A stretch of 64,000 nt of DNA, taken from positions 248,001 to 312,000 of the forward strand of contig NZ_JACBYS010000005.1 of assembly GCF_013408245.1 (NCBI RefSeq). Direction: 5' to 3'. Positions within the stretch are counted from its first letter, which is position 1; each line of letters begins with the position of its first letter. Position numbers and translations under genes: made by a program. Below are positions 52,500 to 61,506 of the stretch, in pieces. The notes beneath the pieces were generated by a model. The model was not told the origin of the DNA. It did no database searches and saw only the letters and a list, made by a program, of their open reading frames with translations. This DNA is from Duganella sp. 1224. Lineage in GTDB: Bacteria; Pseudomonadota; Gammaproteobacteria; Burkholderiales; Burkholderiaceae_D.

Positions 52500-53701
52500 G
52501 CCACCTTGTTACGCTGATCGCTGGTGTGGCCAAGGTATTCGGTCACCCAGTACAGCAGCGCCGCGCCGTTGAAGGCCACGCCGGTCAGCAGCGCGGCATG
52601 CCAGCCGTGGGTGGCGTACATCCAGCCGCCCAGCGCCGAACCGGCCGCGCCGCCGGCGAAGAACAGCGCGAAGTAGACGCCATTCAGGCGGCTGCGCACT
52701 TCCGCGCCCAGCGAGAAGATGGCGCGCTGGCCCAGCACCAGGTTGGCCGCCACGCCCATATCCAGCACGATCGATGCGATCACCAGCACCGCCAGCGCCA
52801 CCTCGCGCGAGCCCGGCACGATCATCGGCAGCACAAAACCAATCACACCCAGCGCCAGCGCGGCGGCGGTGGCCATCAGCGTGTGGCCCTGGTCGGCCAG
52901 CTTGCCGGCGATCGGCGAGGCCACGGCGCCGGCCATGCCGACCAGCGCGAAGATGGCGATGCCGGTCTGCGACAGGTGGAACGCGGGGCTGGCCAGCATC
53001 AGCGGGGTCACGGTCCAGAACAGGCTGAACGAACCAAACAGGCCGGCGTGGTAGGCGGCGCGGCGGCGCAGCACCGGCGTTTGCAGGAACAGGTGCCACA
53101 ACGACGACATCAGCTTCGGATAGGTGATGTGGTGGTTGGGCATACGCTCCGGCAGCTTGGCGCGCAGCACGAAGGCGACGATCAGCACCATCACGGCGGC
53201 GCCGCCGAACACCACGTGCCAGCTGGTGGCGTCGGCGATCAGGCTGGCGGCGGGACGCGACAGCATGATCCCCAGCAGCAGGCCGCTGACCACCTTGCCG
53301 ACGGTGACGCCGCGCGTGGCTTCCAGCGACAGGTGGGCGGCGAACGGCACGATGATCTGCGCCGCCACCGAGCCGAGGCCGATGCCCAGCGCGGCGGTCA
53401 GGAACATCCACGCGCTGCTGCTGATCGCGGCCAGCACCAGCATGGCCGACGTGAACAGCAGGCCGGTGAAGATCAGGCGGCGGTTTTCCAGCAGGTCGCC
53501 CAGCGGCACGATGAACAGCAGGCCGAGACAGTAGCCGATCTGCGTCAGCGTGACGATCAGGCCGGCCGCTTGCGGCGACAGGCCGGTGGCGGCGCTGATC
53601 GGGCCGACCAGCGTTTGGGCGTAGTACAGGCTGGCCACGATCAGGCCGGTGGCGGTGGCCAGCAGCGTGACCATGCCGGCGCTTATATCTTTGTTATGCA
53701 T
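52496..53701 (-). CDS. MFS transporter
   Basis: The 401-aa inner-membrane protein has 12 hydrophobic segments and the MFS motif A region (GLLFIVPLGDLLENRR). It resembles the YnfM/AraJ-like drug or sugar efflux group. The ATG at 53701 (MHNKDISAG) has GGAGAA upstream and starts right before the first membrane span, so it is preferred over the frame start at 53776. It faces a LysR gene across 100 bp, the usual regulator-transporter layout. The substrate is unknown. Confidence 0.9.
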   Translation of the reverse strand: MHNKDISAGMVTLLATATGLIVASLYYAQTLVGPISAATGLSPQAAGLIVTLTQIGYCLGLLFIVPLGDLLENRRLIFTGLLFTSAMLVLAAISSSAWMFLTAALGIGLGSVAAQIIVPFAAHLSLEATRGVTVGKVVSGLLLGIMLSRPAASLIADATSWHVVFGGAAVMVLIVAFVLRAKLPERMPNHHITYPKLMSSLWHLFLQTPVLRRRAAYHAGLFGSFSLFWTVTPLMLASPAFHLSQTGIAIFALVGMAGAVASPIAGKLADQGHTLMATAAALALGVIGFVLPMIVPGSREVALAVLVIASIVLDMGVAANLVLGQRAIFSLGAEVRSRLNGVYFALFFAGGAAGSALGGWMYATHGWHAALLTGVAFNGAALLYWVTEYLGHTSDQRNKVA

Positions 53702-53801
53702 GATGGTTCTCCAGTGAGAGTTCGATGAGGCCATTCTAGGCAAAGTCCGGACAAAGATAATTAGGGCATAATGCACCTATACTTTTCATAAAAGGTGAAC
53801 A

Positions 53802-54713
53802 ATGGACCGGTTGAAAGCCATGCAGACCTTTGTCCGCATCGTCGAGGCCAACAGCTTCACCAAGGCCGCCGAGACGCTGGACCTGCCGCGCGCCGCGCTG
53901 ACGGCCACCATCAAGAAGCTGGAGGCCTTCCTCGGCACCCAGCTGCTGCAGCGGACCACGCGGCGGCTGTCGCTGACGCCGGACGGCGCCGACTACTTCC
54001 GCAAGTGCCTGGAGATTTTGCAGGCGGTGGAGGATGCGGAGAGCAGCTATCGCGGCCAGGGCGCCGGCTCGCCGCGCGGCAAGCTGCGGATCGAGATGCC
54101 GGGCACCTTCGGCCGCAACGCGGTGGTGCCGCACATCGGCGGCTTTTGCCAGCGCTATCCGGACATCGACCTGGTGATCAGCCTGAGCGACCGCGTGCGC
54201 GACCTGATCGAGGAGGGCGCCGATTGCGCGCTGCGCATCGGTGCCTTGCAGGATTCGGCGATGATCGGGCGCCAGTTGGGGAATATGGGTTTTCTCACCT
54301 GCGCCGCGCCGGCGTATTTGCGGCGGCATGGCGTGCCGCAGGTGTGGACCGATCTGCGCGAGCATCGTTGCGTGTCGCATTTTTCGGGGCGCACCGGGCG
54401 GCCGTTCGACTGGGACTTCGTGGTGGACGGCAGCGTGGTGACCACCGAAATCCACAGCGCGATCGCGGTCAACGATGCCGAGGCCAGTCTGAGTTGCGTG
54501 TTGCAGGGGATGGGGCTGGCGCAGGTGGCGCGTTACCAGGTGCGCGGGCACCTTGCCAGCGGCGCGCTGGTCGAGGTGCTGGCGGCGACGCCGCCGACGC
54601 CGATGCCGATCTCGCTGCTCTACCCGCAGGGCCGCATGTCGTCGCCGCGACTGCGGGTGTTCGCCGAATGGCTGGCGGCGCTGGTGCGCCAGGACGCCGA
54701 TTTGCAGTCATAA
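53802..54713 (+). CDS. LysR-family transcriptional regulator
   Basis: The 303-aa protein has the LysR winged HTH (MQTFVRIVEANSFTKAAETL, then LPRAALTATIKKLEAFLGTQL) and a C-terminal periplasmic-binding-like effector domain beginning near GKLRIEMPGTFG. AAAAGGTG precedes the start codon. It is divergent from an MFS transporter gene and likely controls it and itself from the shared 100-bp gap, where TATACT at 53778-53783 may be its own -10. The effector is unknown. Confidence 0.92.
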   Translation: MDRLKAMQTFVRIVEANSFTKAAETLDLPRAALTATIKKLEAFLGTQLLQRTTRRLSLTPDGADYFRKCLEILQAVEDAESSYRGQGAGSPRGKLRIEMPGTFGRNAVVPHIGGFCQRYPDIDLVISLSDRVRDLIEEGADCALRIGALQDSAMIGRQLGNMGFLTCAAPAYLRRHGVPQVWTDLREHRCVSHFSGRTGRPFDWDFVVDGSVVTTEIHSAIAVNDAEASLSCVLQGMGLAQVARYQVRGHLASGALVEVLAATPPTPMPISLLYPQGRMSSPRLRVFAEWLAALVRQDADLQS

Positions 54714-54720
54714 TGTGCGT

Positions 54721-56277
54721 ATGAAATTCCTCACTGTTTTGTCCTGCGCCGCCATGGCGGCAGCCTTCAGCGCCTGCGGCGGCGGCTCGTCCAGCAGCGC
54801 CAGTGCCCCCGGCGGTCCGCCTATCGTCGTCATCCCACCGGAAACACCCGTGACGCCTCCGGTGGTCACCCCGCCGGACACCACGCCGCCGCCGGAGACG
54901 CCGTCCAGACCGGACTGGTTTACCTTGTATAACCACTGCGAACATCCCCGCAGCGGCTTCCAGCCCAACGGACTGCCTTACATGGATGTGCAGGCAACAC
55001 TGAACGATGAGCTGCGCTGGATGCGTTCCTACATCGACGACAGCTACCTGTGGTACAACGAGATCCCGGCCAGCATCCACATGGCCGACTACAAGACGCC
55101 GCTCGATTACTTCGCGGTGCTGAAGACGCCCGCCATCACCGCCTCCGGCCGACCGAAAGACCGCTTCCACTTCAGCTATCCGAGCGAGGTGTGGTACGCG
55201 ATGAGCAACCAGGGCATTGAACTGACCTATGGCATCACCTGGTCGCGCACCGCCAGCGGCGTGCTGCCGCGTGTCTGGATCATTGCGATGGTGGAGCCGG
55301 GATCGCCGGCCGATGCCGCCGGCCTGCGGCGCGGCGACCGGCTGCGGTCGGTGGACGGCGTCGACATGCAATCCACCACGACCGAGGGCGTGGCGGCGAT
55401 CAACGCCGGCCTGTCGCCCAAGGCCGCCGGGGAAGCGCACAAATTTGTGCTGGAACGGGATGGCGCACCGCTGCCGGTGTCGCTGACCTCCGCCAATCTG
55501 GCGCTGATGCCGGTGCAGAATGCGCGCGTGCTGAATACCGCCAGCGGCGCGGTCGGCTATCTGCAATTTCACGACCATAACGCGGTGGCGGAGAGCCAGC
55601 TGGCGGACGCCTTCAGGCAATTCCGCAGCGCCCAGGTGTCGGACCTGATCCTGGACATGCGCTACAACGGCGGCGGCTACGTGCGGCTGGCAGCGGAGCT
55701 GGCCTATATGATCGCCGGCCCCACCGCCACGCAGGACAAGGTCTTCGAGCAGCTGCATTACAACGACAAACAAAAGCCGGTGGCGCCGCAACTGTTCTCG
55801 TCGACCGCCTACGGCTTTGTGCCGTCCAAGCTGAACGCCGGCGTGGCGCTGCCGGCGCTGGGACTGAAGCGGGTGACGATCCTGACCACTGCCGGCACGT
55901 GTTCGGCCAGCGAATCGGTGATCAACGGCCTGCGCGGCATCGATGTCGACGTGACGCTGATCGGCGGCACCACCTGCGGCAAGCCGTATGCCTTCACGCC
56001 GGCGCCGAACTGCGGTACCACCTATTTTGCGATCGAAACACAGGGCACCAACAACAAGGGCTTTGGCGACTATGCCGATGGCTTTCAGCCCACCTGCAAC
56101 GTGGCCGACGACCTGACGCATGAAGTGGGCGATACCAGCGAGGGCTTGCTGGCGGCGGCATTGAGCTACCGCGCCAGCGGCGTGTGCCCGGCAACGCCGC
56201 AGCGCAACCGCACCCTGTCCGGCCCTCTGGAGGTATTGCGGCCCGAAGGCAAGCAGATAGCGATACGCGTTCGCTAG
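54721..56277 (+). CDS. S41-family lipoprotein peptidase with PDZ domain
   Basis: The 518-aa protein starts with a lipoprotein signal (lipobox FSAC, Cys19), followed by a Gly/Ser and Pro/Thr-rich linker. A PDZ domain follows at about residues 175-260 (VEPGSPADAAGLRRGDRLRS), then the S41/CtpA-type protease core. Ser395 in TCSASES and Lys421 in TTCGKPY would form the Ser/Lys dyad. It should process proteins in the periplasm, tethered to a membrane. It starts 7 bp after the LysR gene and may be cotranscribed with it. Confidence 0.88.
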   Translation: MKFLTVLSCAAMAAAFSACGGGSSSSASAPGGPPIVVIPPETPVTPPVVTPPDTTPPPETPSRPDWFTLYNHCEHPRSGFQPNGLPYMDVQATLNDELRWMRSYIDDSYLWYNEIPASIHMADYKTPLDYFAVLKTPAITASGRPKDRFHFSYPSEVWYAMSNQGIELTYGITWSRTASGVLPRVWIIAMVEPGSPADAAGLRRGDRLRSVDGVDMQSTTTEGVAAINAGLSPKAAGEAHKFVLERDGAPLPVSLTSANLALMPVQNARVLNTASGAVGYLQFHDHNAVAESQLADAFRQFRSAQVSDLILDMRYNGGGYVRLAAELAYMIAGPTATQDKVFEQLHYNDKQKPVAPQLFSSTAYGFVPSKLNAGVALPALGLKRVTILTTAGTCSASESVINGLRGIDVDVTLIGGTTCGKPYAFTPAPNCGTTYFAIETQGTNNKGFGDYADGFQPTCNVADDLTHEVGDTSEGLLAAALSYRASGVCPATPQRNRTLSGPLEVLRPEGKQIAIRVR

Positions 56278-56291
56278 CGCGCAAAGCGGAC

Positions 56292-56350
56292 TATAATTTC
56301 CAGCGGATCCGATGCCGGCACAGGCATCGGTCGATCAACCCTCGCTGGAA
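56292..56350 (+). promoter_or_regulatory. Promoter and folded leader of the M14 peptidase gene
   Basis: TATAAT (56292-56297) is a perfect -10 box without a clear -35. Downstream, CCGATGCC and GGCATCGG (56309-56330) form an 8-bp hairpin, enclosed by TTCCAGCG (56298-56305) and CGCTGGAA (56343-56350). The last arm contains the start of the GGAAG ribosome-binding site, so the fold could mask it in longer transcripts. Confidence 0.45.
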
Positions 56351-56358
56351 GTCTTTCG

Positions 56359-58131
56359 ATGATTCGTTCCGCCATACTGCTTGCCTTTGCCGCTGCCTCT
56401 ACCTCCACCTTCGCCGCCACTCCAGCCGGCGCGCCGCTGACCACCGTGTCCGAACGCTCGGGCTTCCAGGCCACCGGCCGCTACGACGAAGTGATCGCGC
56501 TGTGCGGCCAGTTCCAGAAAGCCTATCCGAAGCAGGTGCGCTGCTTTGAATTCGGCCGCACGCCGGAGGGCCGGCCGATGCTGGCGCTGGCCGTCAGCCG
56601 CAGCGGCGCGCTGACCGCCGAGCAGGCGAAGAAGAAGGGCGTGCCGGTCATGCTGATCCAGGGCGGCATCCACGCCGGCGAAATCGACGGCAAGGACGCC
56701 GGCTTCCTGGCGCTGCGCGAGGCGCTGGAGGGCAAGGCCGCGCCGGGCGCGCTGGACAAGCAGGTGCTGCTGTTCGTCCCGGTGTTCAACGTCGATGGCC
56801 ACGAGCGCTTCGGCAAGAACAACCGGCCCAACCAGCGCGGCCCGGTGGAAATGGGCTGGCGCGTCACCGCGCAGAACTACAACCTGAATCGTGACTACGT
56901 CAAGGCCGACGCGCCGGAGATGCAGGCCATGCTGGCGCTGGTCAACGCCTGGGATCCGCTGGCCTACGTCGACCTGCACGTGACCGACGGCGCCAAGTTC
57001 CAGCCGGACGTGTCGATCCAGGTCGAGCCGGTGCACGGCGGCGACGAGGCGCTGAAGGTGGCCGGCGCCGCGCTGCAGAACAATGTGATGGCGGACCTGA
57101 AGGCGCAGGGCTCGGATCCCAAGCCGTACTACATCTCCTTCGCCAAGGAGGACGATCCGATGTCCGGCTTCGTCGACAGCATGTCGACGCCGCGCTTCTC
57201 GACCGGCTACTTCCCGATGCGTAACCGCTTCGCCATGCTGGTGGAAACCCACTCGTGGAAGGACTACCCGACCCGCGTGCGCATCACCCGCAATACCATC
57301 GTCTCGCTGCTGTCGCAGGTGGCGCAGCATGGCCAGGAGTGGCAGAAGCTGACCAGGGAGGCCGACGCCCGCGCGCTGGCCATGGGCGGCAGCGAGTTCC
57401 CGCTCAGCTATCGCACCACGTTCAACACCAAGACCATCCAGTTCCCCGGCTACGCCTACACGCGCGAGCACTCGGTGGTGTCGGGCGGCCTGTGGACCCG
57501 TTACGACGAGAGCAAGCCGCAGATGTGGACCGTGCCGCTGCGCGACGAGGTGGTGCCGGACCTGTGGGTGAAGGCGCCGCAGGGCGGTTACATCGTGCCG
57601 CTGGCGCAGGCGGCCTGGGTGGGCGCTAAGCTGAAACAGCACGGCATCGACTTCAAGGTGCTCAAGAGCGACGAGATGTCGGCCGAGGTGGAGACCTTCC
57701 GCGCCACCAAGACCAAATTCGGCGCGCAGTCGTTCGAGGGCCACCAGACGCTGACGGTGGAAGGCGACTGGGGCCGCGAGCGCCGCGCCGTGGCCAAGGG
57801 GGCGCTGTTCGTGCCGATCGCGCAGCCGAAGGCGCGCCTGGTGATGACCATGCTGGAGCCGCGCGGCGCCGACGGCCTGCTGGGCTGGGGCGAATTCAAT
57901 AACGCCTTCGAGCGCAAGGAGTACATGGAGGATTACGTGGCGGAGGAGGTGGCGCGCGAGCAGCTGGACGCCGATCCGGCGCTGCGCGCCGAGTTCCAGA
58001 AGAAGCTGGACACTGATCCGGACTTCGAAAAGAGCCCGCACAAGCGGCTGGAGTTCTTCGCCCGCCGCCACGCCTCGTGGGATGAGCGCTACAACCTGTA
58101 TCCGGTGCTGCGCACGGCACAAAAATACTGA
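56359..58131 (+). CDS. Exported M14-family zinc carboxypeptidase
   Basis: The 590-aa protein has a signal peptide (MIRSAILLAFAAASTSTFA) and an M14 catalytic domain with zinc ligands His105 and Glu108 (GGIHAGEIDGKD) and His207 (VDLHVTDG). The substrate-binding blocks FNVDGHERF and NYNLNRDYVKAD are also present. The C-terminal 250 residues form an accessory domain of unknown fold. It should trim peptides or proteins from the C-terminus in the periplasm or medium. With the S41 and prolyl oligopeptidase genes nearby it makes up a group of exported peptidases. Confidence 0.9.
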   Translation: MIRSAILLAFAAASTSTFAATPAGAPLTTVSERSGFQATGRYDEVIALCGQFQKAYPKQVRCFEFGRTPEGRPMLALAVSRSGALTAEQAKKKGVPVMLIQGGIHAGEIDGKDAGFLALREALEGKAAPGALDKQVLLFVPVFNVDGHERFGKNNRPNQRGPVEMGWRVTAQNYNLNRDYVKADAPEMQAMLALVNAWDPLAYVDLHVTDGAKFQPDVSIQVEPVHGGDEALKVAGAALQNNVMADLKAQGSDPKPYYISFAKEDDPMSGFVDSMSTPRFSTGYFPMRNRFAMLVETHSWKDYPTRVRITRNTIVSLLSQVAQHGQEWQKLTREADARALAMGGSEFPLSYRTTFNTKTIQFPGYAYTREHSVVSGGLWTRYDESKPQMWTVPLRDEVVPDLWVKAPQGGYIVPLAQAAWVGAKLKQHGIDFKVLKSDEMSAEVETFRATKTKFGAQSFEGHQTLTVEGDWGRERRAVAKGALFVPIAQPKARLVMTMLEPRGADGLLGWGEFNNAFERKEYMEDYVAEEVAREQLDADPALRAEFQKKLDTDPDFEKSPHKRLEFFARRHASWDERYNLYPVLRTAQKY

Positions 58132-58153
58132 TCCGCGCTACCTCGCCTTCAGC

Positions 58154-58174
58154 GGCGCGCCACGCTGGCGCGCC
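58154..58174. terminator. Hairpin between convergent genes
   Basis: GGCGCGCC occurs twice around ACGCT, giving an 8-bp stem between the M14 gene and the convergent small gene. No T tract is present on either side, so the terminator role is uncertain. Confidence 0.4.
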
Positions 58175-58175
58175 G

Positions 58176-58523
58176 TTACAGCGAGATGCCGGACAGGCTG
58201 GTGGAGTGCGCCTGGTTCTGCGCCATTTTTTCCTGCAGCTGCTGCTGGATGATCTGCTGGATCTTCGCGGTGACGGCGGCCTGCTCGGACGGCGACATGG
58301 CGGCGAACTGCTCGGGCGTGATGCCCATCTGTTTCATGATGGCGGCGGCCATGCGCTGCTCGGGCGTCATCTGCAGGTATTTTTCCAGTTCGGCGGCGGC
58401 GTCCGACTGTTTGCTTTCCGCATGCTTGAGCAGCGCGCCAAAATCGCCGCCCGCGCCGTTTTTCTTCGGCGCGGCGCCGGACAGGGTGTCGCTCAGCGAC
58501 GTGGTATCGATCCTCAGTGTCAT
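58176..58523 (-). CDS. Small hypothetical protein (115 aa)
   Basis: The product is soluble, with no signal peptide, and rich in Gln and Met. The middle and C-terminal parts are helical (EKYLQMTPEQRMAAAIMKQM, ITPEQFAAMSPSEQAAVTAK, IIQQQLQEKMAQNQ). The N-terminal MTLRIDTTSLSDTLSG is unlike a signal peptide. GAGGAG lies upstream of the ATG at 58523. I recognise no family. It is a single gene between convergent M14 and ttcA. Confidence 0.7.
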   Translation of the reverse strand: MTLRIDTTSLSDTLSGAAPKKNGAGGDFGALLKHAESKQSDAAAELEKYLQMTPEQRMAAAIMKQMGITPEQFAAMSPSEQAAVTAKIQQIIQQQLQEKMAQNQAHSTSLSGISL

Positions 58524-58602
58524 TCCGCGCTCCTCAAGGTGGCATCGCCGCATCATGCCACGATTCCCTTAATCCATCGTCATCCGATCGAGGTAGTGCG
58601 GC

Positions 58603-59523
58603 TCACGCTTCGCGCTGCAGCGGGATGATGCCGGGGACGGTGGCCGGCGTCGAGCATGGTTCCTCGTCGAAGGCGATGTCGCCCAGCGGGTTGGCGACGC
58701 CGTCGGCCTTGAGGTCCTGGAAGCCGAACAGGTCGCGGTCCATCAGGTGCGATGGCACCACCGTCGACAGCGACGAGAAGATGTTCTCCACCCGGCCCGG
58801 ATGCTTTTTCTCCCACTCGCGCAGCATATTCTTGATCTGCTTGCGCTGCAGGTTTTCCTGCGAGCCGCACAGGTCGCACGGGATGATGGGGAACTGCTTG
58901 ACCTCGGCGTAGCGCTCGGTGTCCTCTTCCTTCACATAGGCCAGCGGGCGGATCACCATGTGCTTGCCGTCGTCCGACACCAGCTTGGCCGGCATGCCCT
59001 TGATCTTGCCGCCGAAGAACATGTTGAGGAAGAAGGTTTCCAGGATATCGTCGCGGTGGTGGCCCAGCGCGATCTTGTTGCAGCCCAGTTCATCGGCCAC
59101 GCGGTACAGGATGCCGCGGCGCAGGCGCGAGCACAGCGAGCAGGTGGTCTTGCCCTCCGGGATCAGGCGCTTGACGATGCTGTAGGTGTCCTGGTTTTCG
59201 ATGTGGTAGGGCACGCCCAGCTTGTCCAGGTAGGCCGGCAGCACCTCGGCCGGGAAGTTCGGCTGCTTCTGGTCGAGGTTGACGGCGACGATGTCGAAGT
59301 GGATCGGCGCGCGCTCGCGCAGCGTCATCAGGATGTCCAGCAGCGCGTACGAGTCCTTGCCGCCGGACAGGCAGACCATGACCTTGTCGCCGTCCTCGAT
59401 CATGTTGAAGTCGCCGATGGCCTGGCCGACCAGGCGGCACAGGCGCTTGTGCAGTTTGTTGTTTTCGTGGGCGTTTTTTTCAGCGGCCTTGGCGCTGATG
59501 CTCTCTTGGATGACGGCGTTCAT
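58603..59523 (-). CDS. ttcA: TtcA, tRNA 2-thiocytidine(32) synthetase
   Basis: The 306-aa cytoplasmic enzyme inserts sulfur at cytidine 32 of tRNAs. The PP-loop SGGKDS (53-58) binds ATP. Cys128 and Cys131 (TTCSLCSR) plus Cys216/Cys219 (IPCDLCGS) provide the [4Fe-4S] cluster ligands. It overlaps the upstream gene of unknown function by 4 bp (ATGA), and is the last gene of an operon with a pteridine-reductase-like SDR and folB. Confidence 0.96.
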   Translation of the reverse strand: MNAVIQESISAKAAEKNAHENNKLHKRLCRLVGQAIGDFNMIEDGDKVMVCLSGGKDSYALLDILMTLRERAPIHFDIVAVNLDQKQPNFPAEVLPAYLDKLGVPYHIENQDTYSIVKRLIPEGKTTCSLCSRLRRGILYRVADELGCNKIALGHHRDDILETFFLNMFFGGKIKGMPAKLVSDDGKHMVIRPLAYVKEEDTERYAEVKQFPIIPCDLCGSQENLQRKQIKNMLREWEKKHPGRVENIFSSLSTVVPSHLMDRDLFGFQDLKADGVANPLGDIAFDEEPCSTPATVPGIIPLQREA

Positions 59524-60302
59524 AATGGACCCGGCTCGGTCGTAGTATTAATCAAAATATTATTACGTACTGCAGTACGGATAAAGGATTGCGTCATCAT
59601 GGCCACATCCTGAATCCAGAAAAGCTGTTCTGCTGGATTGCCAAGAATAACGTTGTCAGCCATTACGGTCGTCCAGATTGAAACTAACTTCTCATTACCA
59701 AACTCGACATATTGGAAATTGGTTTCGTATCCGAGTTTCGCAGCACCTGCGAAAGTGAAGTGGAAAGCTTTTTGCAGCTTGTCGAGATCTTCTTCGTTGT
59801 TGACGGCGGCAAAGTAGATGACGCTGAGGCGTTTCACATTAATACCTATCCACATTCGCATGCGGAACGTCTCCAGTGACAACTCATAATTCGCACCGAA
59901 GATATCCTTTCTTCCCCCATGTACAGTCTCCGCGCGCTTGAGTACTTTTACATTTACCGTGTGGCCTGGCTTCAGTTGAGGGATCTCAATTTTTGCAAGC
60001 GATTGTGGGATCTGCTGCTCGAGAAACATATCAGTTTTCTGATTCAGTTTGTCGACACTGAGTTGGCGTTCAGCGAACAACACGAACAGCACGACAGCGA
60101 AGGCGCCTGCCGCCGTCTGTGCGATTGACAAGGCGGCGGTAATTTTTTCCTGATACGCTGGGATGAAAAAAAAACCGATGGCTGCACCGCATGCCGACAC
60201 TGCCAACAAGCCCAGCACAGCCATCACTGCAATGCGTGCCCATCGAGGTAGATAAACGATCTGTTGGGCGTCAAGATATTTTGTCGATGAAGAGTCGCTC
60301 AT
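59520..60302 (-). CDS. Membrane protein of unknown function inserted between folB and ttcA
   Basis: The 260-aa product has two N-terminal membrane spans (about 24-50 and 58-80: [23 protein letters not shown] and [14 protein letters not shown]) and a roughly 170-residue soluble domain that looks mixed alpha/beta. I recognise no family. Base composition is clearly lower in GC than ttcA and the methyltransferase gene. Its ATG overlaps the folB stop and its stop overlaps the ttcA start, both as ATGA, so it is fully built into the operon despite its foreign look. Confidence 0.75.
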   Translation of the reverse strand: MSDSSSTKYLDAQQIVYLPRWARIAVMAVLGLLAVSACGAAIGFFFIPAYQEKITAALSIAQTAAGAFAVVLFVLFAERQLSVDKLNQKTDMFLEQQIPQSLAKIEIPQLKPGHTVNVKVLKRAETVHGGRKDIFGANYELSLETFRMRMWIGINVKRLSVIYFAAVNNEEDLDKLQKAFHFTFAGAAKLGYETNFQYVEFGNEKLVSIWTTVMADNVILGNPAEQLFWIQDVAMMTQSFIRTAVRNNILINTTTEPGPL

Positions 60303-60694
60303 GACAGATTCTCTTTTAGTTTAAATACTTCGACGCCGGCACACTCGCAATCCGGATATACCTCCCGTTTTTCGGTCGATACACGGGTTGCGACTACCAG
60401 CGGATGCTGGAGGATCAATTCGACGATGGCATCGCACAGTGTTTCCTGCAGATTGATGTGGCCACGGCTAACGATCGCCTGAATACCCGGGCGGACAAAG
60501 TCATGATTGACGATTTCGTCGATATCATCATTTTTGGGCGTTGTCGCTGCTAGCGGGACCCAGAACTCAATATTGACCAACACATATTGGACGCGATTCT
60601 TTTCGTGTGGATAAGCGCCAATTTCCATATCAAGTCGGTAGTTCTTGATGAATACACGACGGCAATCAATCAACTTCGGGTGTGGGTACATCAT
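60299..60694 (-). CDS. folB: Dihydroneopterin aldolase-type enzyme
   Basis: The 131-aa protein has the FolB fold blocks VFIKNYRLDMEIGAYPHEKN and YVLVNIEFWVP, and the late TRVSTEKREVYPDC. It should cleave dihydroneopterin to 6-hydroxymethyl-dihydropterin in folate synthesis, or act on a related pterin (FolX-like). It overlaps the SDR gene by 4 bp. Its GC content is lower than that of flanking core genes. Confidence 0.88.
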   Translation of the reverse strand: MMYPHPKLIDCRRVFIKNYRLDMEIGAYPHEKNRVQYVLVNIEFWVPLAATTPKNDDIDEIVNHDFVRPGIQAIVSRGHINLQETLCDAIVELILQHPLVVATRVSTEKREVYPDCECAGVEVFKLKENLS

Positions 60695-61482
60695 TGGTTC
60701 CTGTTCATAAGGCTGAAATCCCGCGGCAAGCGGAGCAGGTGCTGACCACCGTCGACCAGAATAGTCGATCCAGTGAGTGCACGATTCTGAGCGGCAAAGA
60801 CAACCGCTTGGACCACTTCTTCGGGCCGGCTCGACTCTCCCAATGGGGACATGGCGTGAGTAGCGGCAAAATCTTCGCTGGATTGGATGTGGCTGATCAT
60901 CGTCAATCCTGGGGCAACACCCACCACCCGCACTTTTGGAGCTAGTGCCTGTGCCAACATGGTGACCGCACTTTGCAGGGCAACTTTTGATAAAGTGTAC
61001 GAAAGAAAGTCCGGATTGAGATTGTAGAGTTTTTGGTCCAGCAAATTGATCACGACTGCTTGCGCGCCTGCGGGGGTAGCGGCATGCAGTGCCTGTGCCA
61101 GCAGTAGTGGGGCGCCCAAATTGGTGCGCATGTGCGCATCCAGCGATTCATAGCTGAAGTCGGCTACGTTATCGTAATCGAACACGGAGGCATTGTTAAC
61201 CACGCAGCTGATTGGGCCCAGTGCAGCGTTTGCTTCTACCAGCAGCTTGCGTACGGCTGCTTCGTCCGCAAGGTCGCAGGACAAGGCCGTCGCGCGCCGG
61301 CCGCGCGCTAGGATTTTGGCCACTACTTCCTGCGCTTCATCGGCGGAGTGACGATAATGCACTACGATGTTCCACCCCGCGTCGGCCAGTCCGAGTGCAA
61401 TCTCCCGGCCGATGCGGCGTCCCGCGCCGGTAACCAAGGCTGCACGCGAGCCCGGGGCTGAATTGTCCTGTGCTATCTTCAT
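60691..61482 (-). CDS. SDR oxidoreductase, pteridine reductase-like (FolM type)
   Basis: The 263-aa NADPH-dependent SDR has the cofactor motif TGAGRRIG with the arginines seen in pteridine reductases, NNASVF and the YTLSK catalytic pair. It likely reduces dihydrobiopterin or dihydrofolate, as FolM and PTR1 do. The downstream folB-like gene supports a pterin substrate. Its start lies 24 bp from the divergent methyltransferase gene. Confidence 0.88.
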   Translation of the reverse strand: MKIAQDNSAPGSRAALVTGAGRRIGREIALGLADAGWNIVVHYRHSADEAQEVVAKILARGRRATALSCDLADEAAVRKLLVEANAALGPISCVVNNASVFDYDNVADFSYESLDAHMRTNLGAPLLLAQALHAATPAGAQAVVINLLDQKLYNLNPDFLSYTLSKVALQSAVTMLAQALAPKVRVVGVAPGLTMISHIQSSEDFAATHAMSPLGESSRPEEVVQAVVFAAQNRALTGSTILVDGGQHLLRLPRDFSLMNRNQ

Positions 61483-61494
61483 CTTTGAACTGGA

Positions 61495-61500
61495 TATAAT
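61495..61500 (+). promoter_or_regulatory. -10 box placing transcription start at the ATG
   Basis: TATAAT ends 6 bp before the ATG at 61507. A transcript from it would begin at or within a base or two of the start codon and so be leaderless. No Shine-Dalgarno sequence is present before the ATG. Confidence 0.55.
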
Positions 61501-61506
61501 GCCGGG

